Below are positions 24,001 to 35,657 of a stretch of DNA of 64,000 bases, in pieces. Source of the stretch: Paraspadella gotoi. Lineage: Eukaryota > Chaetognatha. The DNA lies in assembly GCA_051294375.1 (NCBI GenBank), contig CM119271.1, positions 552,721 through 616,720 on the forward strand. The letters are read 5' to 3'. Under the pieces are notes generated by a model. The model was not told the origin of the DNA. It did no database searches and worked only from the letters and a program-made list of their open reading frames with translations. Made by a program: the position numbers and the translations under genes. Each line of letters begins with the position of its first letter. The stretch's first letter is position 1.

Positions 24001-25354
24001 ATCCAAGTATGATATGAATGCCAAAAAAAAAAATGAGTGCAGAATGAGAAAAAGAGGAGAGAAGAGATGAGAATGCGGTGAGAAAAATTCAAAGAGAGGG
24101 AAGCAAAGAGTGGAAAGAAAATTAATAATATGGGGAGAGCGGGGAAAACGAGAACAATTGAGAGAAAAGCGAAAGATAAGAAACAGGGAGGAAAGAGAAT
24201 CAGAGAGAGAGAAAACACACAGCAGATTGAGAGGCAAGGGGGAAAATAAAGGTTAAGGAAGAAAAGAAGGGACTGACACAGAGAAATTGAAGGACAGAAA
24301 AGTATAGAAAAGCGGAGCAGAAAGACAGAGAGAAAAAGAAAGAGACAGAGAGAAGGCTTCAAGAAAAAAAATAGTGGATAAAAAAGGCAAAAAAAATTTA
24401 AAATATACCGTGCCGTTATTTATGGCCTAAGCAGTAGTATATCTTAAAAAATCGCGATAGATCTGACGGAGCCAATTTAATCTTTAAAAGTTCCCCTTAC
24501 CCCTTTAGTTTCATCTTAATATATGGCAGATACCGCTAATAGATATGATTGTCGTAAAGAAATCATGTCTTAACCGTATTTTGAAAGCATAGAAATTCAC
24601 CACAGTGAGATTCTATTGTCTTAAGGAGAAGATAACTATAGCCAACCGTTTTTTTTAAAATAAAGAGTGTTTCATATTTATCAGTGCGGAAAAAAAGAAA
24701 TAATAGTTATTTAAGTTTCAATTTCATTGTTGAAAATACCCAATCAAATCACTGCCTTTTACTAAAACTTACTTTTATCAAAAAAATTATTAATGATGTT
24801 AACAGATAATTAAGTTAATCATGTAAGATTTCTGAATGCATAATAAAAGGGTCAAAACGGTAAGAAATACTATGTCATTATCTTGTAAGAGTGATGGAGG
24901 CCTTAAACCACCAAAGCCTGTCAAAGTCAGGGGCCAAGATAGCTTATTTATTAAATGAATGATAATTTTTATATTGGTTGTACCAATTTCATAAAGTATT
25001 TGACGATTAAGGCCTATTCGTTAAAATATTCTTAAAATTTTGTCTTACTAGTTCAGAGTTAAAATGACAAAAGAAATTAACTTTGTAATTATTTCGATTA
25101 CTGTACGTTTAAATTAGAGCCATGCTCTAATAAACTCATTCGTTTGTCGTTATGCTAAAGCGACACTCACGCGCTAAGATTTCCCTAGCAATGGTAAACA
25201 GTAACAAACACAAAATCAAACGTTCAAAAGAATCATCTTTACACCACCACATTTTTTAAAAACTGTAGAAGACGAAAATAGTAATAATTTTTTTTCCGAA
25301 TTTTTTTCATTTTACGAATTTTCTGAAGAAAACAAAAAAAAAAATTGTTTAACG

Positions 25355-25610
25355 ATGCAAGCAAAAAAGTTTATTTCATTGGTCATCATCTTTGCCCTTC
25401 TGTTCCAAGCGAGCGTCAAAGACGATCAAAGTAAGTCGCCGACGCTTTGTGTTTGTGGATTTTGTCGATATTTTTTTTATTCAATTTTGATTTGTTTTTT
25501 TTTAGTGGAGAAAGTTGTGCGCTTAAAGAAAATAAAGGGAGGACGCAAAGTCAAAGGCGATTTTTAATTGACTGGGCCCAGGCAGCAAACACGGACGCGG
25601 TTTGGAAGAA
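25355..25610 (+). pseudogene. Truncated copy of secreted basic peptide gene (block C)
   Basis: The signal peptide exon and intron are intact. Exon 2 has the same GGCGATTT frameshift as block B and is cut at AACACGGACG. One coding change is visible against the full gene: Lys in place of Glu after the signal peptide (SVKDDQ for SVEDDQ). Confidence 0.7.
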
Positions 25611-26299
25611 AAATGTTTGAAAACTTATTATTTAATCTCATTCTAAGACATAACAGTTAAAAATATTTTTTGGAAATATCCTTTTATAGTATAATAATGC
25701 TTCTGGCAAGGTGTACATTGTATTTTGGTTTCAAAATAATTTGAAGTAAGCAGGTAAGGTTTGGGTAAGTTACTTTTTTGGTTTCATTTTTACTAAAACT
25801 TACTTTTATCAAAAAAATTATTAATGATGTTAACAGATAATTAAGTTAATCATGTAAGATTCTGAATGCATAATAAAAGGGTCAAAATGGTAAGAAATAA
25901 CATAAAGTATTGACGATTAAGGCCTATTGTTAAAAATTCTTAAATTTTGTCTAACTTACTTGAAAAAAATTAAATAGGTTTAATTTGGATAGGGATGAAA
26001 AGTTTAAAATCAGGTCAATTGAAGATAAGACATAACACTGTCATGTTCAGAAATGACCACTGAAAAAATTAACAAGTATGGCTTTTATACTATGCAAATC
26101 AAGGTGCGCGTATAAAAATTACTAAGTGATTTGAAACATCCACAATGCCCTGTAGTTGTTTAAAATTTGTTATAGTTTTTATAGTATATGAAAGTAAAAG
26201 GACAGAAAAATCTTTTGGCACCTATTTTATTATTGTATCTACAAATCGTTCAGACAGGGCAGGACGTTAAATTTTGTCTCGATATATGGTCCCACCCCT

Positions 26300-26552
26300 G
26301 TAGTTAATATTGAATAACCCTTCAAATATACAGGGGTGGTATGGTGGACTAAAATCCACCAACCGTTCATCAGCGGCCATTGGTGCAGGAGGCAAGTCAT
26401 TAACCTCCCAACCCAAAAGGTCCAGGGTTTTAGCCGGTGGTCGCCGAGCAGTTAAGAGGGACAGGGCGCTTAACGGTGTTAGAGCTTGATCCGAAGCTCA
26501 GGGACTTGCTTCCTGCACCAATGGCCGCTGATTAATGGTTGGTGGATTTTAA
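26300..26552. repeat. Foldback element, second copy
   Basis: Arms at about 26349-26398 and 26503-26552 correspond to those at 17447-17653. Confidence 0.75.
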
Positions 26553-27813
26553 ACCATATTTTAGACCATGTATTGAGACAAAATTTAAAAATTCATTACT
26601 TTAATTATGAAGCAAAGGCAACTCCTCGGTTTCTCTGCGCGGTTTGAAAAATTATTGTTTAATCTCATTCTAAAACATAGCAGGTTTACATTGCCTATTG
26701 GTTAAAAAATTTTGAAGTAAGCAGGTAAGGTTCGGGTTTAATTTTTATTAAAACTTACTTTCATAAAAAATTTATTAATAATATTGTTAGATTAATTAAG
26801 TTAATTGTGTAAAATTTCTGAATGCATAATAAAAGGGTCAAACAGTAAGAAAATACAAAGTATTTGATGATTTAAGCATATTTATAACCAACAATATAAA
26901 CGCTCCTGGAAAAAATTCCGGTAAAAAATCGATGTAAAAACACTTGATTCCGATCCTGTTACATCTGAAGGGCTCGCATTTTTTTCTCTTGTCAAATCAT
27001 CAACATCTTGATATCAAACAAGCCAGAACAAATACTGCTTCTATATGGAAAAATTTTCCATCTTTGATTTATATAGAAATGTAAGGGATTTTTTCCCTTC
27101 AAGACAATATAAACGTATTTGAGATATGTTCCGGTTTCACAAATGACGTCAAAATTCAGGAATCCTCTGGCAAAGTGTCTGAAGGGATCTCAAAATTTTT
27201 CTTTACATTTTATTTAGTTATTTTAGTATGATACGATCATGGTAAAGTAAATTAGTTGATTTTGGTGAAAATTTATTTAAACTAAAAGTAAAAGAGGAGC
27301 TAACAATTGGAATTCTAATAGTGGAGTCAGATTCGGGAAAAATCTTCTATGGCGAAAATCTTCCAAAAAGGGGTGGATTTTTCGAAGATTTTGGTTAATA
27401 TTTTCTATATTTATGGTCGTATTTTTTTGAAACTTAACAATAGCAATATTGTCATCATTCTACATTGGCCGGTATAAGAATATATTAAAAAAAGTCCTCA
27501 GTTTCGGAACTGAATTGATCGTCGATCCAGCCAATCTAGTCGCGGCTAGACAGTGACAGTGAGTCGACTTACCACCGGTCTCTCTCTCTAATGAAATACC
27601 ACCTCTTCTCGGAGGCTTTGTCATTATTTTTAGGTTCGTCGTTTTTAAAAATATAAAAATCTAAAATGTTTCTGAGTATTCTACCATGTTCAAATTAAGA
27701 ATTTCCTTTATCGTTTCGTATGATTTTTATTAATAAACTTTAACAAGTAATTTATATTTCAATAATCTCAAAATGATACACAACTTAAATCATTGTTCTT
27801 GATTTTTGTTGAG

Positions 27814-28100
27814 TTACATGAGTCCAGCCTGATCTTTTCCTCCGGATTTTGTCTCGTCGTCCGTGTTTGCTGCCTGGGCCCAGTCAATTAAAAATCCGCC
27901 TTTGACTTTGCGTCCTCCCTTTATTTTCTTTAAGCGCACAACTTTCTCCACTAAAAAAAACAAATCAAAATTGAATACAAAAAATATCGACAAAATCCAC
28001 AAACACAAAGCGTCGGCGACTTACTTTGATCGTCTTCGACGCTCGCTTGGAACAGAAGGGCAAAGATGATGACCAATGAAATAAACTTTTTTGCTTGCAT
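27814..28100 (-). CDS. Secreted basic peptide of 70 residues, second full copy
   Basis: Exons 28025-28100 and 27814-27950 encode the same 70-residue precursor as 18937-19224: signal peptide, EDDQ, basic RLKKIKGGRKVKGG core, IDWAQAANTDDE and a Gly/Lys-rich tail. The 74-base intron keeps the same borders. AATAAA lies at 27726-27731, 83 bases after the stop. It faces the truncated copy at 25355-25610 across about 2.2 kb, forming inverted arms of some 560 bases (about 25030-25600 and 27850-28420). It may be the same locus as 18937-19224, entered twice by the assembly. Confidence 0.65.
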
Positions 28101-28452
28101 CGTTAAACAATTTTTTTTTTTTGTTTTCTTCAGAAAATTCGTAAAATGAAAAAAATTCAGAAAAAAAATATTACTATTTTCGTCTTCTACAGTTTTTTTA
28201 AAAAATGTGTGGTGTAAAGATTATTCTTTTGAACGTTTGATTTTGTGTTTGTTACTGTTTACCATTGCTAGGGAAATCTTAGCCCGTGAGTGTCGCTTTA
28301 GCATAACGACAACGAACGAGTTTATAGAGCATGGCTCTAATTTAAATGTACAGTAATCAAAATAATTACAAAGTTAATTTTTTTAGTCATTTTAACTCTG
28401 AACTAGTAAGACAAAATTTTAAGAATATTTTAAGATTTATGATTTTTAAGAT

Positions 28453-28530
28453 AACCAAATGATTGATGCGATGATAGTCATTCACTGATGCGATGATAGT
28501 CATTCATTGACGCGATGAGTCATTCATCGT
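28453..28530. repeat. Short tandem repeat, GATGCGATGATAGTCATTCA unit
   Basis: Roughly three copies of a 25-27 base unit containing GATGCGATGATAGTCATTCA lie just outside the end of block C. Confidence 0.7.
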
Positions 28531-28559
28531 AAATAAAACAAACAAACGCGTTTATGAGT

Positions 28560-29960
28560 GAGAGAGAGTGAGAAAGAGAGAGAGAGAGAGGAGTGTACGA
28601 ACTTTGTTTCTAAACATAAAATATTCTGACTAAATCTCAGACGTAAAATAAATCCACGAAAAACTAGGATGTAAATTTGGGATTTTGTATTGAGAAAAAA
28701 AGCGGGAATAAATGGCGATAATAAAAGTTTTTAGAAGGAGAAAAATAATCAGAATTTTTGAAAAGCACGATCACGCAAGAGATCGTACAGAGAGAGACAG
28801 AGAGAGACTGAGAGAGAGAAAGAGAGAGAGACAGAGAAAGAGACACAGAGAGAGAGACAGAGAGAGAGACACAGAGAGAGAGAAAGCTGGACAGCAGCTG
28901 GACAGCCGCTTCAGAGCTGAACTCGTTTTTAGACGAATCTGAATAGGGTTGAACTCCTTTCCTTTCTATAAATAAATATTAAAAAATAAATATTTGGGTA
29001 TAGAGCCATATAAGAAATTTTTTGTACATTGAAAGTATAATTAAAAATGTATAAATTTTCGTTTGAGCAGGTTCTCATTCTAAATTTTTGACTCACCCCT
29101 TTGAGATGGGCTACCCCTATTCAGAAGAAAAAATAATCAGAGAGAGAGAGAGAGAAAGAAAAAGAAAGAGAGAGAAAGAGAGAGAGAGTGAGAGATAGAG
29201 AGAAGCTGGACAGCCGCTGGACCGCCGCTGCAGAGCTGAACTCGTTTTTCGACGAATCTGAGTAGGGCCAAACTCTTTTCCTTTTTATAAATAAATATTA
29301 AAAAAAAAATATTTGGGTATAGAGCCATATAAGAAATTTTTTGTACATTAAAAGTATTCTTAAAAATGCATAAATTTTCGTTTGAGCATGTTCCCATACT
29401 AAATTTTGGATTCACCCCATTGAGAGGGGCTTCCCCTATTCAGAAGAAAAAAGAGAGAAAGAGAGAAAGAGAGTTAGAGAGAAGCCTAACAGCCGCTGGA
29501 ATCAGAAGCAACAGCGACGGAGAAAAAGAGAGAGAGAGAGAGCGACATATTATTAAGAGAGAGAAAAGCTCAACAGCCCTTTCACTCTTACTTAGTAAAT
29601 AAGTACCTATGGCGCCCGAGGTAGCGCGAACTCCTCCTAATCTGAAGGACTCGGGTTCGCGCCCTTGTGATTCATACAAGAAAAGCGAAAAAACAGAGAA
29701 AAAAAGGGAGAATGGATGGTAAACTGCTGACGGCTTCGTCTTCAATATTGGTGAGCCCATAATAATATATATATAAAATTTTTTTGTTAAAAAAAAAAAA
29801 GAGAGAGAGAGAGAGAAAGAAGCTGGACGACGCTGCATGACGCTGCAGAGCCAGAACTCGTTTTTAGACAAATCAGAAGAAGCAGTGACTGAGAAAAAAA
29901 GAGAGAGAGAAAGAGAGCGACATATAATTAAAAGAAAGAGAGAGGGAAAGAGACATATAA
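28560..29960. repeat. Tandem GA-linked units
   Basis: Units of roughly 320 bases each begin with a GA microsatellite, then AGCTGGACAGCCGCTGGA, GAACTCGTTTTTAGACGAAT, an AT-rich stretch and ACCCCTTTGAGA-type sequence. Two long units start near 28790 and 29140; shorter ones follow near 29450 and 29800. A related inverted piece is at about 63815-63885. All open frames in it are low-complexity. Confidence 0.7.
29608..29670 (+). repeat. tRNA-like segment, probable SINE head
   Basis: The segment GGCGCCCGAGGTAGCGCGAA with a downstream B-box-like GGTTCGCGCCC (29653-29664) resembles a tRNA. A clean cloverleaf cannot be drawn, so a SINE or tRNA relic is more likely than a working tRNA gene. Confidence 0.4.
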
Positions 29961-29989
29961 TTAAAAGGTTTTTGTTTTGTAAATAAAAC

Positions 29990-32421
29990 ATAAACAAATA
30001 GGAATATTGATATGAAACATGAGAATTTTAAAGATCTTGATGATTAGAAGCCATATATAAATTTTCAACTCCCTATGATATCACACTTTTAGAAGCCATG
30101 ATTGCAAAAAAGCGTGACACAGACGACGACGACGACGAATGCCTTTCAAGTCAAGTCAAGACGACGACGACGACGACTACGGCACAAAGAAGCGAAAGCG
30201 AATTATTATAGAGACAGGACGGGCTTCGCCCGGTCTGTCTCGATAAAAAAACTGTGGCTTTTTTCGTCAGAGCTAAGTCCTACTTAGTCTAAAGGATGTA
30301 ATATTATTGGAAAAATTTTCAATTAAGCTACCCTAAATACTGATACCCTGCATTGCTTTACTTTTTTCTATTTGGAAGTCATTTTTCCATAAATTTTAAA
30401 TGTTTATTTTTTAAATCTTGCGTCTGGACCTCCTTTAATAAAGGAATTTTAACAGTGTTATCATCTCCTTCATATATGCACAGGAAAGTACAGAAAAAAA
30501 CCAAATCCCGCTTCTTAGGCGAACAAGGATATTTTTTTATTTGATAAACATTTATGACGACACCTGTAATATCTTTCCGGTTTCTTTTGATTATTGTTCA
30601 CAACAGATTAAATTTTAAGAGAGATAATTCATTCCTGATTTTTTTTCCCATTTTTTTATTTTTAACAAAAAAAGTAATGAACTCAATGGAGAAGACTGGA
30701 CTAATTCCAACAATATTTTGGCGATTTTGAACTTGAAATCCTATTTTAAAGTTAGTAAATAGTGAATGAATAACATTTAATTCTTAACCAATTTTTCAAA
30801 CAGAAGTAGAATTTCAAAATTGAATTGATAGTAAAATTAAAATTATATGTTAATTTTATTATAATTTTCTTTTTTTCTTATTCTCTCATCTTATTGTAAT
30901 AAATTTTTAATAAAAAATCACTGACGAAATGTTTACGAGTTTGTCTTCGCCATTGTTTTCATCTTCCTCGTCCTTTTCGCTGTCATTTTCATATTCTTCT
31001 TAGTAGTTTTTGTCATTTTTGTCGTCATTGTCTTTGCCATCGTTTTTGTCGTCGTTTTCGCCAGTTTTCATCTCCCTCGTTTTTGTCTACTTCATTGTTT
31101 TTGTTGTTGTTGTTGTTATCATCTTTGCTTTAGTTTTGTTATCGTCTTTATTCTTGCCTTAGACTTATTTAAACTGATAAACATTACTGAATCTATAAGT
31201 TAGAAACTCATGTAATTACCATTTGTCTTTCCCAAGGATATGCCTCCCCATCACAAACGAGCCTCAGAAACTGTTCTTACCTCCTTTCCAACTTACTGTT
31301 ATATTGCTGCCAACGCTGATTGATTAACGATCTATGAAAACCCTGAAAACCTTTTAAAACAATGTCTTACCGTCTTTCAAATAAAAAATAGAAAACATAA
31401 GAAAGATTTGCTTCTTACCAAATTTTTAAACTCAAACTCAAATCGCTGGCAAACATTTAATTTTTTGACCACTTTCCCATTGGCGTAGAGAAAAAAGTAT
31501 TACATATTTGGAATCGGGTCAGTTTGAAGGACCAAACATTATGATATCAGCCTTTGACCCCCCCCTGACCCCCTTCATCACTGGGTTCCCTCAAGTTACT
31601 GGAGGCTGGAGAGGTCGTTTGAAAGAAAGAATCAGAAAATAAGGGAGAAAGAAACATAATTCATTAATTGTCAATCGATAAAAAAAGGGGTGGAGTGTTT
31701 AAATTGTTATTTTTCTTTTATTTATATTTTTTACATCATTATAATACTAAAAAAATGTTTTATTAGTAACATGATTTGAAGCGAAATTCAAGAGTGTTCA
31801 ATACAAAAATATCGCTTTTTTAATAAAAAAAAAATCCCTTAAAATCGTTGGTAAAGAGAGAAGGAAAGAGAGAGAAAAAGAGAAAGGAGAGAGAAAAAAG
31901 AGAGGGAAAGAGAGAGACAAAGAGAAAGGAGAGAGAAAAAAGAGAGGGAAAGAGAGAGACAAAGAGAAAGGAGATCATGGTAAGAATCTTCAGCGAAAAT
32001 TACTGGCCACTTGATCGGTGTGGTGTCGTCCACAATACAAGCATGAGTCCCTGAACTAAAGATGGAAAAAAAAATACTCAATTCCTTTTTTCTTCTATAT
32101 TCTATTTCTTACCAATTGACGAAAAACACTCTCTCTCTAAACACACAGACAAAGCTAGCTAAAACGATTTAAAACGCAGAGAGAAAACGCTAGGTGTAGC
32201 TGTTTCATCGCTAATCGCCGAATGAAAAAAAAAAAAGAACAACGCTTCTGTCATACGACCGTAATAACCGCCGTTTCTAGGCTACGAAACGCAGGGTACG
32301 GGTCGCTCCAGCGTAAGCACGACTCTAGTACGCATCGCTCCTACGCATTTAAGATCCTAAGCATAGTCACCGAATCACTCAATCACCGTAACACCCTTCA
32401 CGGATCACCGATGCAAAGTTT
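29990..32421. other. Gene-free repeat and AT-rich DNA
   Basis: No exon is convincing. There is a (GAC)n patch near 30118-30180, a degenerate TCGTTTTTG / TCATTTTCG array at about 30935-31165 and a GA-rich array at 31850-31975 made of two near-identical units. Confidence 0.55.
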
Positions 32422-35400
32422 CTAATTATCCGGCGGCTCCGGCGACGGCTGCGAATTTATCGGCAGATCTTCTGCCTCCCGCTCAACTTCCCCTCCCTCC
32501 GCCGCCGCCGGAGCCTCGATCGAAATGGCCGGAGGAGGCGGGACAGCGTGCGGCAGCTGCGGCGGCTCCACGGTCGGCGGCGTCATCTCGCCCTCTTCGA
32601 CGGAGGCCACTGGTGGCGATGCGTGTGGCGGCGTCTCTTCCATTTTCTGCGGCGCTTCTTCCATCATTTCTGGTTCCGAACGCGCCTCGACAGGAACCGC
32701 TTCCACGGCTGCCTCCTCAGCGGCCGCCAATTCCGCCGCAGCAGCCGCAGCCGCAGCCGCGGAAGCTTTCTCGGCGGCGTAATAACCGCCACCGATGCCG
32801 AGACCGGAAATGTCACCCGGATCGCCGATATAGAAAATGTTGGATTTGCCCTCGAGTTGGGAAGGAAGGGGTAAAAGTTTGGGGGAATTTGGTGATTGTA
32901 TTGTGATTATTATTATTATTATTATTTATATTATTAATTATTAATATTATTTATATTATTATTATTAATATATTAATTTACGGATTTATTGTTATTATTT
33001 TTATAATTATTATTATTTATTTCTTATAATCATTTTTTGTTGCTAAAAATTTCTCGATTTCCCCTCCGCGCCCCCCCCCCAAAAAAAAACCCAAAAAAGT
33101 GCAGCAGCAGCCCCTGCAGTCCAGCAGCGCCGCGCCTCACTCTGAGATCGAGATTGAGATCGATGACGCCGGCCGGGACAGCGGCGACGGCGACTGGATC
33201 CTCGTACGACGACGACGACGCTGCCGACGAGGGAGGTTGCTGGTGAGAGGCGACGTTGCGCCATTGAGCTCGGAAGGGATCGTCGAGACGGTCTCGATGA
33301 AGGCGCGGGACCGGACGCTCCGATCGGTTCGTCGAGTAGTTCTTGGAGACGTCGGGGATAATCTTGAGTGGGAAAGGGGAAATAAAGAAGCTATCGAACC
33401 TTATGACTTTGGACAGACAACAGTGGGTTCAATCCTTCTTAAAGATGATAACGTAGCAAGATCCTTCGCTCTCCTCTCTACAATTCCTCAATCCCTCCCC
33501 CTCTCTCCTCTCCCTCCCTCTCTCCCTCACCTCTTTCTCCACGTGTTCCAATTTGGGCAAGCGACGAGGCGGAACTGCTCCTCCTCCTCCTCCGTCGACG
33601 AGCGTCTTCTGAAAAGTCTTCGTCGTCGTCGATTCTCCTCCGCATTTTCTCGGCTGCTTCCAAACATCCTCCGACTCGCCTGGCGCCACCACGCGGTAGT
33701 AGCTGAAAATAAAAATAATAATAAAATAATAATAATAATTTTGCAACTTTCATAAAAATAATAAGATAAGATGAAATTTTTTTTGTGTTTCGATGAAATT
33801 TCATTCGATGCTCCATTTTCAATTGTTCATGAGGTCCGTACTGATCAATTTTCATGTGGACTGATGATTTATATTCATATTTTATATTAGCGATTCCTAC
33901 TCGTACTACTACTAAGTGTCTCTCTCTCTTTCTCTCTCAATTTTCCCCACACAACACCGACCTCTCGGTATTGATGTCGTAAATGTCCTTTCGATTCGCC
34001 AACACTGGATCCGGTATAGCGTATTTCCGGTCCAGACAGAAATCCCTTCTCTTCTTCCACAGATTCTCTTTGTCCTCAACGGCTTTGGCGTAAGGGCCGA
34101 CCCGTTGCGGATCCGGCAACGGACCCCGGTTGTTGAAGCTTGAGTTGACCGCCTTGCGGACCTTAATTTGTAGGTAGAGAGAGGGAGAAAGGGAATCAAT
34201 GACAATTATCGAGAACTGTAGAGACTGTAGAAAATGTTGTCGAATTTTCAATCCTTGCGGAACGGTTTCAACATGCGTTTTAGGAAGTATGAAGAAATAT
34301 AAGAAGTATTAAACAGTATTAAGTATAAAGAAGTATTAAGAAGCAAACTATAGAAAATGTTGTCGAATTTTCAATCCTTGCGGAAAGGTTTCAACATGCG
34401 TTTTAGAAAGTATTAAACAGTATTAAGGATAAAGAAGTATTAAGAAGCAAAATGTCATATTTTAGCGAAGTTTGTAAGATTTCAAGTATGATGAAATGGA
34501 AGGGCCAGAAGTTGAAAGAGTCGGGTTTATTGAGCATACCCAGAATCAGATAACTAATCAAAAAAGGGGTTAGAGTCATTAAATTGGTAAGAGAAAATTA
34601 TTTCGTCAGTGATAATTTCGTCGGCAGATAAATTAATCGACTCAAGTCAATTTGGTCACCAAACGATTTCCTTCTCCCCCGAATCTTCCAACTTACCTTG
34701 GATTTCTCGTATGACAAATAAGGATTGGCCGATTTGGAAACGTTGACGCCGTCCGGAGCTGGAATCGTCGGCGCCGGTTTCTGTCCGCCCAACATGTGAA
34801 TCGGCCGATCGCAGGAGATGCAATGAAACTTGTTGATCTGGGAAGGAGTGAGGTTGAATAAAAGATAAGTTGAATGAATTTAATTTAATTGATTTGATTA
34901 AAATTAAACTGAATTTATTTGGGTTGAATTAAATCTAATTGAATTGAATTGATTTTAATTGATTCGTATTGATTTGAAAAGGTTAGATTAGATTAGATTA
35001 GATTTAAATTGAATTTTAATGAATTATATTAATTTAAATTCATTTGATTTGAATAATTAGAATTATTGCTATTTTGGGGCAGTATATTCACACTGCCTCA
35101 CATCCGCCACCGTTCACCCAATTCCATTGGCTCAGAGCGGGAATGTACCATCCCGGGCGTTGCGTTCCATCCACAGACCATTCTAGGGTAACCGCGCCAG
35201 TAATAGGAGGCGTCACTCAGGGTCGGAAGCCCCCAAAGCCAACAGTGAGATGCCCCATCCCAATGGGCATCGCAGGCAACCCGGCTGTTGCCATAAGTTA
35301 TCCTTTATTTATTTATTTATCCTTCTGGTTACCATCTTCTATCACGTGATCACTATCTCAAAAATAACAAACAACTCCCCCCCAACATCTTCATCTCCTC

Positions 35401-35614
35401 CCGTCAACGACACGGACCTTGAGGCAAGCGGCGTCCTCTTCGCCGCTAGCCACCCCGGCGATCCACTCCAGTCGACGCCGCAGTTGGTCGAGCCCATCGG
35501 ACACCCCCTTCTTGAAGGCCTCGAACGAGTCCAGCGACGTCTTGGAGGCCAACTCTTCGTTCAAGCGCTTCATCTCGGAGTCGAAGAGGCGCTCCATCGA
35601 GGATTGCTGGTCCT

Positions 35615-35657
<43 letters not shown>

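Larger units (their letters stand above)
20367..28430. repeat. Large duplicated block C, about 8.06 kb
   Basis: This has the same order of elements as block B. It ends at about 28430 in unique sequence, so its right edge marks the limit of the repeated segment. Confidence 0.85.

Noticed and set aside
33099-33755. 218-codon plus-strand frame
   Set aside because: It is antisense to two phase-fitting exons of the DUF4795 gene and runs through CTCCCT low-complexity DNA.
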